A DNA stretch of 64,000 bases. Source: Bacillota bacterium (GTDB lineage: Bacteria > Bacillota > Clostridia > Lachnospirales > Lachnospiraceae). The translations under genes and the position numbers were made by a program. The notes under the pieces are model-generated. The model did not search any database, had not been told where the DNA came from, and was given only the letters and a program-made list of their open reading frames with translations. The DNA is taken from positions 38,330 to 102,329 of the forward strand of contig JAEZLZ010000125.1 in assembly GCA_023415055.1 (NCBI GenBank), given 5' to 3'. Every line of letters starts with the position of its first letter. The first letter of the stretch is position 1. This document shows, piece by piece, positions 1 through 7,866 of the stretch.

Positions 1-314
1 CTGGGAAATGGGTATCAGTTGAAGAGGTCGAGGACATTTCCTTATCCGTAGACAATACTGTACTTTATCGTAATGGTGAGATTTGTACAGCTCTTCCCCA
101 GTCTGAGAACCTGGCGAGGCTTGTTGATAAATATTTCATTGGAACAGCCGAGGTCCTGATATGTCCGAAAAGGTATGCAAAATCAAAGAACAGGAATGTT
201 TTAGATGAACAAATGCGTATCAGGAAGTCCGATCCATTCATAGTACCATAGAAACCTGTCAAAGCAGGTGGAGGGAAGGGATGGACATATCATAGCTTCA
301 AGTGATTAATAATT
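1..314 (+). other. Upstream flank of the group II intron RT, origin unresolved
   Basis: One + frame is open from the window edge to a TAG at 249-251. It meets a second stop at 306-308 and is then in the same frame as the RT that starts at 315. I do not recognise the 82-residue translation. It could be the tail of a broken gene, or the domain I-IV RNA of the group II intron, which normally occupies several hundred bases before the RT and would then begin left of the window. I cannot place the 5' intron boundary. Confidence 0.3.
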
Positions 315-1667
315 ATGCAGACAGGAGAGCTGAACAACATGATGAATGAATTACTTGGAATACAGTATTGTATTGAAAAGGCAAATAGAACTGATGGAAA
401 GGTACAAAATCTTGCCTGCTTTATTAATGCAAATACCTTAGCGGAAGCTCATCATAGAATGGATAGAAATAAAGCAAAAGGCATTGATGGAATAGGTAAA
501 GATGAGTACGAAACAAACCTGAATGAAAACCTGAAACTTTTAGTTAACAAGATGAGAAAGGGAAGTTATCGACCAAAACCTATACGCAGAGTACTCATAC
601 CTAAAGATAATGGAAAAATGCGTCCTCTAGGAATATCCTGCTATGAAGATAAACTTGTCGAATACGTCATTGCAGAGATATTAACAATGATATATGAACC
701 TAAATTTTACAACTGTAGCTATGGCTTCAGACCAGACCGAAACTGTCATCAGGCGGTAATAGAAGTAATTGAAGATGTGCAGTATCGCAAAACGAATTAT
801 GTGGTTGAGGCAGATATCAAAGGTTTCTTTGACAATGTAAATCATGAATGGATGATGAAATTCCTTAAGCATGATATCGCTGACAGGTGTTTCCTGGAGT
901 TGATAAATAAGTTCTTAAAGGCGGGTATTATGATAAATGGAAAGCTGGAGGACAGCGAAGCGGGAACGCCACAAGGCAACGGAGCATCGCCTGTACTGGC
1001 TAACATTTATCTTCATTATGTACTAGATAACTGGTTTGACGTCAAGATAAAGAGAAAATGTAAAGGTGAAACCTATCTCATCAGATATTGCGATGATTTT
1101 GTATGCTGTTTCCAAAATATTTGGGAAGCCAAGGAATTCTATAGAGAATTAAACGTCAGATTCGACAAATACAGTCTGGAGCTGGCCATGGAAAAAACAA
1201 GGATATTGGAATTCGGGCGGTTTGCGGAAAAGAGCAGAATTGCACAGGGTTATAGGAAAGCGGAGACTTTTGACTTTCTGGGATTTACATTTTATTGTAG
1301 CCACGATAGGAAAAAGGAATACTTCAGATGCAAAGTAAAGACGAATAAGAAAAAGTTCAGGAAAAAGGTTAAGGAGATGAGCCAATGGGTTAAAGATCAT
1401 AGAAATCTGCCTGTTGGTGAAATAATTAAAGGAGTAAATATAAGACTGAGGGGACATTACCAGTATTACTGTGTAAATGACAATCAGTATGAAACGCACA
1501 AGTTCTTCTTCCGTACCAAATGGATTTTGTTTCACTGGCTGAACCGCAGAAGTGAAAAACGAAGTTATACATGGGATGAGTTTTATAACGGATTGCTGAG
1601 GACGCTCCCTTTAATTGTGCCAAGTCTAAAAGTCAGCCTTTTCAGACAGAAACCAAATGTGATATGA
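315..1667 (+). CDS. ltrA: Group II intron reverse transcriptase/maturase
   Basis: This is a 450-aa intron-encoded protein that would help fold and splice its own intron and copy it at new sites. The RT fingers and palm are clear: a RPLGIS motif near residue 103, the first catalytic aspartate in EADIKGFFD near 167, a TPQG motif near 218, and YCDD at 258-261 as a variant of the usual YADD. A maturase (X) domain follows around 340-420, with a GHYQYY-type motif. No HNH endonuclease domain follows, so target-primed mobility would rely on other priming. The RNA domain V/VI signature starts within a few bases of the stop codon, which ties the ORF to a group II intron and argues against a retron or DGR RT. 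The 450-aa length suits an endonuclease-less form. Confidence 0.9.
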   Translation: MQTGELNNMMNELLGIQYCIEKANRTDGKVQNLACFINANTLAEAHHRMDRNKAKGIDGIGKDEYETNLNENLKLLVNKMRKGSYRPKPIRRVLIPKDNGKMRPLGISCYEDKLVEYVIAEILTMIYEPKFYNCSYGFRPDRNCHQAVIEVIEDVQYRKTNYVVEADIKGFFDNVNHEWMMKFLKHDIADRCFLELINKFLKAGIMINGKLEDSEAGTPQGNGASPVLANIYLHYVLDNWFDVKIKRKCKGETYLIRYCDDFVCCFQNIWEAKEFYRELNVRFDKYSLELAMEKTRILEFGRFAEKSRIAQGYRKAETFDFLGFTFYCSHDRKKEYFRCKVKTNKKKFRKKVKEMSQWVKDHRNLPVGEIIKGVNIRLRGHYQYYCVNDNQYETHKFFFRTKWILFHWLNRRSEKRSYTWDEFYNGLLRTLPLIVPSLKVSLFRQKPNVI

Positions 1668-1741
1668 AAAGCCGTATGCGTTAGTAGCGCACGTACGGTT
1701 TTGACTAGGGGTTTGGGGGCGAAAGCACCCTTATCTACTAG
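1668..1741 (+). ncRNA. Group II intron domain V and VI
   Basis: Directly after the RT stop, a hairpin at about 1669-1702 has an AGCCGTATGCG 5' strand and a CGCACGTACGGTT 3' strand. This is the domain V signature with an AGC catalytic triad. A second hairpin at about 1705-1735 closes on a GCGAAAGC loop and ends CTTATCTACT, as domain VI and 3' intron ends do. The 3' splice site should lie close to 1740. The sequence beyond it is a transposase gene fragment. Confidence 0.75.
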
Positions 1742-1742
1742 A

Positions 1743-1966
1743 GAAAGCTCACTTATGATATTTGATAGACATGCAAACTTAAAGTACAAGTATGGAAATC
1801 GAAAATTCTGGTAAGAGGATACTTTGTAGACACAGTTGGTAAGAATGCAAAGAAGATCGAAGAATATATCAAAAATCAATTAATGGATGATGTAGCAGAA
1901 GACCAACTAACGCTAAAAGAGTATATCGATCCGTTTACGGGTGAGCCAGTAATAAAAGGCAAATAA
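1743..1966 (+). pseudogene. tnpA: 3' fragment of IS200/IS605-family tnpA, frameshifted
   Basis: After the intron, one frame reads SSLMIFDRHANLKYKYG and stops at a TAA immediately after NRKFW (about 1811). The next frame continues GYFVDTVGKNAKKIEEY through LTLKEYIDPFTGEPV to a stop at 1964-1966. Together these are the C-terminal third of a Y1 (HUH) transposase of the IS200/IS605 type. A single missing base after NRKFW explains the frame change. The N-terminal part with the HUH motif is not in the window. The intron appears to have inserted at the SSLM position of this gene. It is non-functional as it stands. Confidence 0.75.
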
Positions 1967-1968
1967 AA

Positions 1969-2095
1969 ACCCTTGTAAGGGTTAGCCGGAGAAAGTGGTG
2001 CGGTTGAGGCCTTTACTTTCGAAGGGCCTTTGAGGCCCATGCCGGCAATAGCCCCTTACAGGGGCAGAGCAAACCACCAGTTCACACTGGTGGTG
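1969..2095 (+). repeat. Right-end hairpins of the IS200/IS605 remnant
   Basis: Downstream of the tnpA fragment are several short hairpins: AACCCTTGTAAGGGTT at 1969-1984, GCCCCTTACAGGGGC at 2051-2065, and ACCACCAG-TTCACA-CTGGTGGT at 2073-2094. IS200/IS605 elements end in subterminal hairpins of this kind, not terminal inverted repeats. The last one is the most likely right-end transposase recognition hairpin. Confidence 0.5.
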
Positions 2096-2189
2096 CTGAT
2101 TGAAAAGTAATAAAAATATCATAGTTAATTATAATTTATTGTGGAATTAATCAGAAGATGGTACAATATTTCATAAAGAGACAGTTTCG

Positions 2190-2221
2190 TTGACAATTTT
2201 GGTTTGTATGATACTATCATA
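2190..2221 (+). promoter_or_regulatory. Promoter with palindromic operator before the RpiR regulator
   Basis: TTGACA at 2190-2195, a 16-bp spacer and TACTAT at 2212-2217 form a vegetative-type promoter ending about 20 bases before the regulator start. A perfect 15-bp palindrome, TATGATACTATCATA (2207-2221), covers the -10 element. This is the position expected for an autorepression operator. That the downstream RpiR protein binds it is inference. Confidence 0.55.
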
Positions 2222-2238
2222 AATATAGAGGAGATGCG

Positions 2239-3114
2239 ATGAAAAACATTCTAGTTAAATTACAAGAATATATAATGGATGCGAGTACAGCCGAGAAAGA
2301 TCTTGTTAATTTTCTTTTATCTCGTCCGGAAGAAGCGATTGGATGCAGTGTTCAACTACTGTCTCAAAAAACCTATTGTTCACCATCAACTATCATGCGG
2401 CTCTGTTGGAAATTGGGGTTTTCGGGATACAAAGAGCTTCAGAAATCGTTGATTCAAGACGTAGCGATTGAGAAGGAAAATGCTCTTGGTAAAATGGAGG
2501 ATATTAATCCTGATGATACATTAGAGCAGATGGTAGAGAAGGTTACATATAAGAACATGATTTCACTCGATAATACCAGAAAACTAGTGGATCTGGATAT
2601 CCTCGCCAAGGCTATCGACCTGTTAATACAATGCGATACCCTGTATCTCTTTGGAATTGGTTCCTCCCTGCTGATCGCACGGGATGCATACTTGAAATTC
2701 CTGCGTATTAACAAAGCATGCTGTATCAGTGATGATTGGCATGCCCAGCTATTACAGGCAAAGAATATTAAGCCCAATGATCTTGCAATTATCATCAGCT
2801 ATTCCGGTTTTACAGAAGAAATGCTTACTTGTGCTAGAAATATTAAAAAGAACGGGGCTCCAATCATTGCAATTACTCGTTCTGACGAATCTCCCCTCGC
2901 CAAGCTTTCTGATTTAAACCTATGTGTAGCCTCTTCGGAAGTTCTGATCAGAACGGGTGCTATGTCATCAAGAATATCCCAGTTGAACATCATCGACATA
3001 TTATATGTGGCATATATCAACAGGAATTATGATGAAAGCATAAGCCAGCTGAAGAGAACCTATATCAGTAAGGTTGGCACAAATGACGGTACGGATGCCA
3101 ATAAATCCGAATAA
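2239..3114 (+). CDS. MurR/RpiR-family transcriptional regulator
   Basis: This 291-aa protein has the two-domain RpiR layout. An N-terminal helix-turn-helix (about 1-77) contains SPSTIMRLCWKLGFSGYKELQ, and a C-terminal sugar-isomerase (SIS) domain (about 125-260) contains LYLFGIGSSLLIARD and a later IISYSG phospho-sugar motif. RpiR proteins sense phosphosugars through the SIS domain. Here the next intact genes are murQ, a GlcNAc/MurNAc kinase and namZ, so MurNAc-6-phosphate is the likely effector and this gene a MurR equivalent. The ATG at 2239 follows GAGGAG. A palindrome over its own promoter suggests autoregulation. Confidence 0.85.
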   Translation: MKNILVKLQEYIMDASTAEKDLVNFLLSRPEEAIGCSVQLLSQKTYCSPSTIMRLCWKLGFSGYKELQKSLIQDVAIEKENALGKMEDINPDDTLEQMVEKVTYKNMISLDNTRKLVDLDILAKAIDLLIQCDTLYLFGIGSSLLIARDAYLKFLRINKACCISDDWHAQLLQAKNIKPNDLAIIISYSGFTEEMLTCARNIKKNGAPIIAITRSDESPLAKLSDLNLCVASSEVLIRTGAMSSRISQLNIIDILYVAYINRNYDESISQLKRTYISKVGTNDGTDANKSE

Positions 3115-3116
3115 TA

Positions 3117-3338
3117 TTAGTTTTTAGGAATACCTTCTTCTGGCCCTTCTTAGTGACCAGTAAGGATAGTATGTATACCATCCAAGTAGGATTAAAATCC
3201 TTTAAATTTGCAAATTCAACTTTATTTGGACCAATGATGGCTGGTGCGACGATATCCGCCCTTCCGATGTTTGTCTTATTCTTTTCACTACAAAAATATT
3301 TCCTTGAAGGTGTTACAATTGGGGCAGTTAAAGGTTAA
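3117..3338 (+). pseudogene. C-terminal stump of a carbohydrate ABC transporter permease
   Basis: The open frame running through 3117-3338 encodes FWPFLVTSKDSMYTIQVGL and ends in EGVTIGAVKG. This is the hallmark last third of MalG-type sugar permeases (the FFWP..VT motif, a final TM segment and the terminal GAVKG). The first two thirds, including the EAA loop, are absent. The stump starts within a few bases of the regulator stop. It records a deletion that removed a sugar importer, probably for amino sugars, from between the regulator and murQ. Confidence 0.75.
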
Positions 3339-3370
3339 AGAAAGAGTAGTATATTCCAAGGAGAGATTTT

Positions 3371-4279
3371 ATGCTGGACATAGAAAAAATAGTAACCGAG
3401 CAAAGAAATGAAAGAACAGCTCATATTGATGAACTATCTACGCTTGATATGGTTCGGTTAATTAATGACGAAGATAAGAAAGTAGCATATGCGGTTGAGG
3501 AAACACTGGAACCCATAGCATGTGCAATTGATTTAATAACAGAAAAAATGAAAGACGAAGGGCGCTTAATCTATTGCGGCTGCGGTACCTCCGGCAGACT
3601 TGGTATATTGGATGCGGTAGAGTGTCCTCCAACTTATTCAACAGAACCGGAGATGGTACAGGGAATGATCGCAGGCGGGTACTCTGCTGTATTTAAAGCA
3701 GTAGAAGGTGCTGAGGATGATTATGAACAGGGAGGACTTGACCTGAAAAGGATTCATTTTTCCAACAGGGATATTCTGGTAGGTATTGCTGCCTCAGGAA
3801 GAACTCCTTATGTGATCGGCGCCATGGATTATGCAAAATCGATCGGTGCCACTGTGATATCCGTTACCTGTTGTCCCGGATCTAGAATGGGAGAAATCGC
3901 AGATATAGATATTGCACCGTCTCCCGGTCCGGAGGTAGTAACCGGATCGACACGAATGAAAAGCGGGACGGCACAAAAAATGGTATTGAATATGTTATCC
4001 ACCGGGGCCATGATAAAATTAGGTAAGGTCTATGGTAATCTGATGGTGGATGTAAAGCCGTCAAACGAAAAGTTAATAAAACGCTGCATCTCCATTGTAA
4101 GGACCTCTGCACATGTTTCCGAGGAAGAAGCGGTGAATGCACTGGAGCAGTGTGGCTATAATCCTAAGACAGCAATTGTAATGCTGATTTGCAAGCTGGA
4201 TGCAGAAGCTGCTAAGGAGCTTTTAGTTAAAGCAGAAGGTAAAATAGCAAAAGCGGTTCAAATCGTTAAACATGCTTAA
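3371..4279 (+). CDS. murQ: N-acetylmuramic acid 6-phosphate etherase
   Basis: MurQ cleaves the lactyl ether of MurNAc-6-phosphate to give GlcNAc-6-phosphate and D-lactate, a cytoplasmic step of peptidoglycan recycling. The 302-aa length is normal for the family. Visible signatures are the SIS-fold GRLIYCGCGTSGRLG near residues 58-72, an EGAEDD motif near 114-119 carrying the family's acidic catalytic region, GSTRMKSGTAQK near 191-202, and the C-terminal three-helix extension. A GGAGAG ribosome site precedes the ATG. It is followed after 5 bases by the kinase gene and then by namZ, giving a complete intracellular MurNAc route. Confidence 0.95.
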   Translation: MLDIEKIVTEQRNERTAHIDELSTLDMVRLINDEDKKVAYAVEETLEPIACAIDLITEKMKDEGRLIYCGCGTSGRLGILDAVECPPTYSTEPEMVQGMIAGGYSAVFKAVEGAEDDYEQGGLDLKRIHFSNRDILVGIAASGRTPYVIGAMDYAKSIGATVISVTCCPGSRMGEIADIDIAPSPGPEVVTGSTRMKSGTAQKMVLNMLSTGAMIKLGKVYGNLMVDVKPSNEKLIKRCISIVRTSAHVSEEEAVNALEQCGYNPKTAIVMLICKLDAEAAKELLVKAEGKIAKAVQIVKHA

Positions 4280-4284
4280 TAAGA

Positions 4285-5205
4285 GTGAATGAAAAAGAGG
4301 GGCTGACATTGAAGTACATAGCAGGAATTGATGGCGGTGGGACCAAAACCATCTTGGAGATAAGAAACATCCAAAGCGGGGAAAGCAGACGAAAGAGCTT
4401 CGGTGCCTTTAATATTAACAGTACCGGAGAGGAGTTGTTTGGGAAGCTGCTGCAGGAATTGTTCGAGGAGCTGGTGCCTATATCGGATTATCTGTGTATT
4501 TGCATTGGTGCCGCCGGTATTAGTAATCCTCTGGTACAGAAGATGGTAAAGGAAGCAGCCGATGCATACCAATATATAGGAGAATTAATCCTGAAGGGTG
4601 ACCACGAGATAGCACTTCGGGGTGCTCTGGGAACGGATCACGGGATGATCTTAATCTCCGGTACCGGTTCGATCTGCTATGGCAAAGATGAGGATGGAAA
4701 AATAGTTCGGGCCGGAGGCTGGGGACACATCATTGATGACGGAGGAAGTGCCTATGCGTTAGCTCGGGATGGGTTTGCGGCAGTGGTTCAAAGCGGTGAC
4801 GGCAGAAAGGAAAAGACATTGCTTACACAGCTTTATTATCAGAAGCTTGGAATCCATTCAACGGAAGAAATCATACCCTATCTGTATCATCCGCAGACGG
4901 ATAAAGGCAAAATTGCTTCCTTTTCAATACTGGTAGAACAGGCAGCCAAGGAAGGGGATCGGATCGCTCTGGAAATCATTTATCATAATGCAGGCTTATT
5001 AATGGATTTAATCCGAGCCGTATATGACAGGCTATCCGTACCTGAAACAAAAATTGCTTTGCTGGGCGGAATGATGTCCCATGAGACACTATTAAGAAAA
5101 AAAACAATCAAAAATATAAAAAACAGCGGACTAGGTATCGAATATACCGATGCTTTGGACGATGCAGTAGCAGGAGCGATCTCCTTTGCACTCGATGCAA
5201 TCTAA
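4285..5205 (+). CDS. murK: BadF/BadG-type amino sugar kinase, probable MurNAc/GlcNAc kinase
   Basis: This 306-aa ASKHA-fold kinase has phosphate motif 1 (AGIDGGGTKT, about 13-22), a connecting SGTGS motif near 128 and a GGWGHIIDDGGSAYALARDG block near 146-165. Clostridial MurK is a BadF-family kinase that phosphorylates MurNAc and GlcNAc. Sitting between murQ and namZ, this protein most likely makes the MurNAc-6-phosphate that MurQ needs. A TTG at 4309, placed after GAGGGG, is an alternative start that would remove eight residues and leave the GIDGGG motif intact. Whether it prefers MurNAc or GlcNAc cannot be told from sequence. Confidence 0.85.
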   Translation: MNEKEGLTLKYIAGIDGGGTKTILEIRNIQSGESRRKSFGAFNINSTGEELFGKLLQELFEELVPISDYLCICIGAAGISNPLVQKMVKEAADAYQYIGELILKGDHEIALRGALGTDHGMILISGTGSICYGKDEDGKIVRAGGWGHIIDDGGSAYALARDGFAAVVQSGDGRKEKTLLTQLYYQKLGIHSTEEIIPYLYHPQTDKGKIASFSILVEQAAKEGDRIALEIIYHNAGLLMDLIRAVYDRLSVPETKIALLGGMMSHETLLRKKTIKNIKNSGLGIEYTDALDDAVAGAISFALDAI

Positions 5206-5506
5206 ATCTGGTTCCATAGGAAATACGAAGCAACAGAGATAATCGATGCAGAATTCAAAATATCAGCTTTGCTTTCGGTAAGACACAATCGGAGCTGTTA
5301 TTTTTTAATCCTATGATGCTTCCCTGGTATATTAAGGTACAAATCACCATGAGCATAATAATGCGCCGGGTGTCTTTAAGGTCATCTGAATGTCGGACAG
5401 ATTGCCTTAGCCAGTGTTCTTAAGAAGGAGCTTCCGGCCAGAGGTAAGCTACCGGTCAGGATCGCGTAGCAGAATACTTACATTATGTCAGGAGGAGTGT
5501 GAGGAT
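5206..5506 (+). other. Intergenic region before namZ, no intact gene
   Basis: About 300 bases without a credible gene. Short open stretches exist, including one continuous with the namZ frame from 5414, but they have no start with a good ribosome site and no recognisable motif. A decayed gene is possible but I cannot identify it. Confidence 0.4.
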
Positions 5507-6649
5507 ATGGTAAAACCGGGAATTGAGAATAGGGAGATTTGGAGCGGATTCCTTTCAGGAAAGCGAGTGGGGCTGATCACAAACCCGACGGGAGTTGACA
5601 GCAGGTTGATCAGCACCATTGACCTATTGCGGAAGGAAGTAAATCTGATGAAATTATTCTCTCCGGAGCATGGTGTACGAGGAGATATTCAAGCGGGTGA
5701 CATGGTAAGCAATTATATCGATGAGAAGTCGCAGCTTCCGGTCTTCTCCTTGTATGGCAAGAGTAAAAAGCCCTCTTATGATTTGCTTCAGGATATTGAT
5801 GTCTTAGCAATAGATATTCAGGATGTGGGCTCCAGATTGTATACTTATCTATACACGATGTCCTATTGTATGCAGGCTTGTGAAGAGCAGAACATTACAT
5901 TTCTTGTCTTTGATCGACCCAATCCCATCGGCGGTAACGTGGTAGAAGGAAATCTAATCCGGGAGGGCTTCACCTCCTTCGTGGGCTTGCATCCTATCCC
6001 CTATCGCTATGGCCTTACGATCGGAGAAACAGCGATCTTATTTCAAAAGGAATTTCATATCTCCTGTGATCTAAAAGTGATACCAATGGTTGGATGGACC
6101 AGAGAAATGTATTTTGAGGACACGGGACTGCCCTGGATTCTACCCTCACCGAATATGCCTACCATTGATACTGCGGTGGTTTATAACAGTACCTGTATCT
6201 TTGAGGGAACAAATATTTCGGAAGGTAGAGGAACCACAAAGCCCTTTGAATTTGTTGGTGCTCCATGGTTAGATGCAGATCGGTTAGCAGACCGTATGAA
6301 TGGAGTCGGTTTGGAGGGTATCCTCTTTCGGCCGGTTTATTATACACCCAGTTTTTCTAAGCATGCAAATACTCTATGTAAGGGGGTTCAATTGCATGTG
6401 ATGGATCGTAAGAGCTTCTGTGCTGTTAAAACCGGGTTATACCTGCTGGAGGAGATAAAGAAGCAATCCGGTGAGTACTTCTCATATACGGAGCCCTACA
6501 CTGCCAAAGGAAAGCCAATGATCGATTATAACACAGGCAGTGATTATGTACGCACTCATGATTTTTCGGCAAGGAGCTTATATGAGGAATGGCAGCTTGA
6601 GGCAGAAGAGTTCCAGAAAAGAAAAATAAACTATCATTTATATCAATAA
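5507..6649 (+). CDS. namZ: DUF1343 protein, NamZ-type exo-beta-N-acetylmuramidase
   Basis: NamZ removes MurNAc from the non-reducing end of peptidoglycan fragments. Family landmarks are dense: GLITNPTGVD near 25, FSPEHGVRGDIQAGD near 51-65, DIQDVGSRLYTYLYTM, VFDRPNPIGG, PSPNMPT and FEGTNISEGRGTTKPFEF. I chose the ATG at 5507, which follows AGGAGGAGTG, in preference to the longer open frame from 5414. This gives 380 aa beginning MVKPGIENRE. No signal peptide or lipobox is visible, so the enzyme should be cytoplasmic, unlike the secreted Bacillus form. With the neighbouring kinase and MurQ it forms a MurNAc salvage set. Confidence 0.88.
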   Translation: MVKPGIENREIWSGFLSGKRVGLITNPTGVDSRLISTIDLLRKEVNLMKLFSPEHGVRGDIQAGDMVSNYIDEKSQLPVFSLYGKSKKPSYDLLQDIDVLAIDIQDVGSRLYTYLYTMSYCMQACEEQNITFLVFDRPNPIGGNVVEGNLIREGFTSFVGLHPIPYRYGLTIGETAILFQKEFHISCDLKVIPMVGWTREMYFEDTGLPWILPSPNMPTIDTAVVYNSTCIFEGTNISEGRGTTKPFEFVGAPWLDADRLADRMNGVGLEGILFRPVYYTPSFSKHANTLCKGVQLHVMDRKSFCAVKTGLYLLEEIKKQSGEYFSYTEPYTAKGKPMIDYNTGSDYVRTHDFSARSLYEEWQLEAEEFQKRKINYHLYQ

Positions 6650-7096
6650 GCACTAAAAACCGCGAAATAAGAGTTCACATTATTTTCCTAACTTCATATG
6701 CTTTTATGAGGTGATTTGAGTGAAAGAGAAATCACTTTCACTCGGAAAGAACTCCAAAATGAAACCCATAGGAATTTCATTTTGAACTTCTTTCAGGTCC
6801 AGTTTGTGCCGCCTTTGGCGGTGGAATGGAGATACCTTGTCAACAGTGATTACGAAAAGAGAACTAAATGAGAAACAAATAAATAACGACAAGACCAATG
6901 GCTTCAGCAATATCGTTGTAGATAATGATAATAAAGAAGATAAGTAATGCATTCACAGTACTTCAGCTCTGGGCATCGGTAACGGCAACCATTGTTTTAT
7001 ATTCTCTAGATGACAGACGGGAAATAAGTGATATAATTAAGTAATGATATTTAAGAAGCATCACAAATTTAAGGAAACATAATTGGAGATGTCATT
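6650..7096 (+). other. Intergenic stretch, no convincing gene
   Basis: About 450 bases. A 21-codon frame from a GTG at 6719 has a ribosome site (GAGGTGAT), and a separate short frame ends at 6948, but neither is recognisable. They may be remnants of one decayed gene. The last 90 bases hold a promoter for the following gene. Confidence 0.4.
7010..7037 (+). promoter_or_regulatory. Probable sigma-A promoter of the GreA-like gene
   Basis: ATGACA at 7010-7015, a 16-bp spacer and TATAAT at 7032-7037, about 60 bases before the ATG at 7097. Confidence 0.5.
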
Positions 7097-7600
7097 ATGT
7101 ATGATAAGATAACCCAAAAAGACGTGAAAAGAATGCAGGACGAGATCGAGCACCGTAAGCTGGTAGTCAGAAAAGAAGCAATTAAGGACGTTCAAGAAGC
7201 AAGAGCACATGGTGATCTCAGCGAGAATTTTGAGTATAAGGCGGCAAAACAATTTAAGAATCAGAATGAGAGCAGGATCCGGTATCTGGAAAGAATGATT
7301 AAGACCGCGAAGATCATCTCCGAGGATTCAAGGGAGGATGAGGTTGGTCTGAATGATAGAGTGACCTTTTATCTTCCGGAGGATGATGCGGAAGAGACTT
7401 TAAAGATTGTGACAACGGTCAGAGCAAATGCAACAAAAGGAAGAATAAGCATTGATTCACCTCTAGGCAAGGCAATGCTGCATCATAAGATCAATGATAA
7501 GGTCAGTGTCAAGGTCAATGAGAATTATTCCTATGATGTCATCATCCGTAGCATTGAAAAATTAGAGGATGATGGAACAGATGAACTGCTGAAGCACTAG
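7097..7600 (+). CDS. GreA/GreB-family transcription elongation factor
   Basis: This 167-aa protein would rescue backtracked RNA polymerase by stimulating transcript cleavage. The N-terminal coiled coil (about 1-78) carries the acidic tip GDLSENFEYKAAK near residues 40-52, the site that coordinates the catalytic metal. A C-terminal FKBP-like domain follows, ending in VKVNENYSYDVIIRSIEKL. It is monocistronic between its own promoter and a terminator. The canonical greA of the genome may lie elsewhere, so this could be a paralogue, and I therefore give no symbol. Confidence 0.85.
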   Translation: MYDKITQKDVKRMQDEIEHRKLVVRKEAIKDVQEARAHGDLSENFEYKAAKQFKNQNESRIRYLERMIKTAKIISEDSREDEVGLNDRVTFYLPEDDAEETLKIVTTVRANATKGRISIDSPLGKAMLHHKINDKVSVKVNENYSYDVIIRSIEKLEDDGTDELLKH

Positions 7601-7629
7601 ATCCTCTGCTATAAGAAGGTTAAGAAAAC

Positions 7630-7671
7630 GATAGAAAGTACGCTTCGCGAACTTTCTATTGTCATGAATTA
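7630..7671 (+). repeat. Dispersed 42-bp repeat, copy 1
   Basis: The unit begins GATAGAAAGT, has the core CTTCGCGAACTTTCTATTGTC and ends ATGAATTA. Near-identical copies occur at 44751-44792 (+) and 63084-63123 (inverted). The ends ATAGAAAGT and ACTTTCTAT can pair as a hairpin. This copy abuts a Rho-independent terminator. Confidence 0.7.
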
Positions 7672-7700
7672 GAGGCTGCCGCATTGTGGCAGCCTCTTCT
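7671..7700 (+). terminator. Rho-independent terminator
   Basis: AGAGGCTGCC (7671-7680) pairs perfectly with GGCAGCCTCT (7688-7697) across a 7-base loop, followed by TCTC. The U-tract is weak. Confidence 0.7.
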
Positions 7701-7787
7701 CGTACAAGTGCGCCCGGAGGGTGTACTTAAGCAAGACATCCTTGTTGATTCGGATTTTAACATCCTGTCGGGTTTCATAAGTTCTGC

Positions 7788-7815
7788 TTTACCTGAGTGA
7801 AATAGATGTTATAAT
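7788..7815 (+). promoter_or_regulatory. Probable promoter of the MFS gene
   Basis: TTTACC at 7788-7793, a 16-bp spacer and TATAAT at 7810-7815, about 50 bases before the start codon. Confidence 0.45.
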
Positions 7816-7866
7816 AATATCATTGTATAAAAATCTGCGATTATAATTACTTTTAAGGAGCCCCTA

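Noticed and set aside
1149..1535. 128-aa minus-strand ORF within the RT gene
   Set aside because: It is fully antisense to conserved RT and maturase motifs, has no ribosome site and no recognisable family.
1969..2095. Hairpin series considered as a CRISPR-like or riboswitch element
   Set aside because: The repeats are not of equal unit or spacing. The position after tnpA fits IS200/IS605 right-end hairpins better.
6719..6948. Two short frames after namZ, one with GTG and a ribosome site
   Set aside because: 21 and about 35 codons with no recognisable motif. They may be remnants but are not supported as genes.
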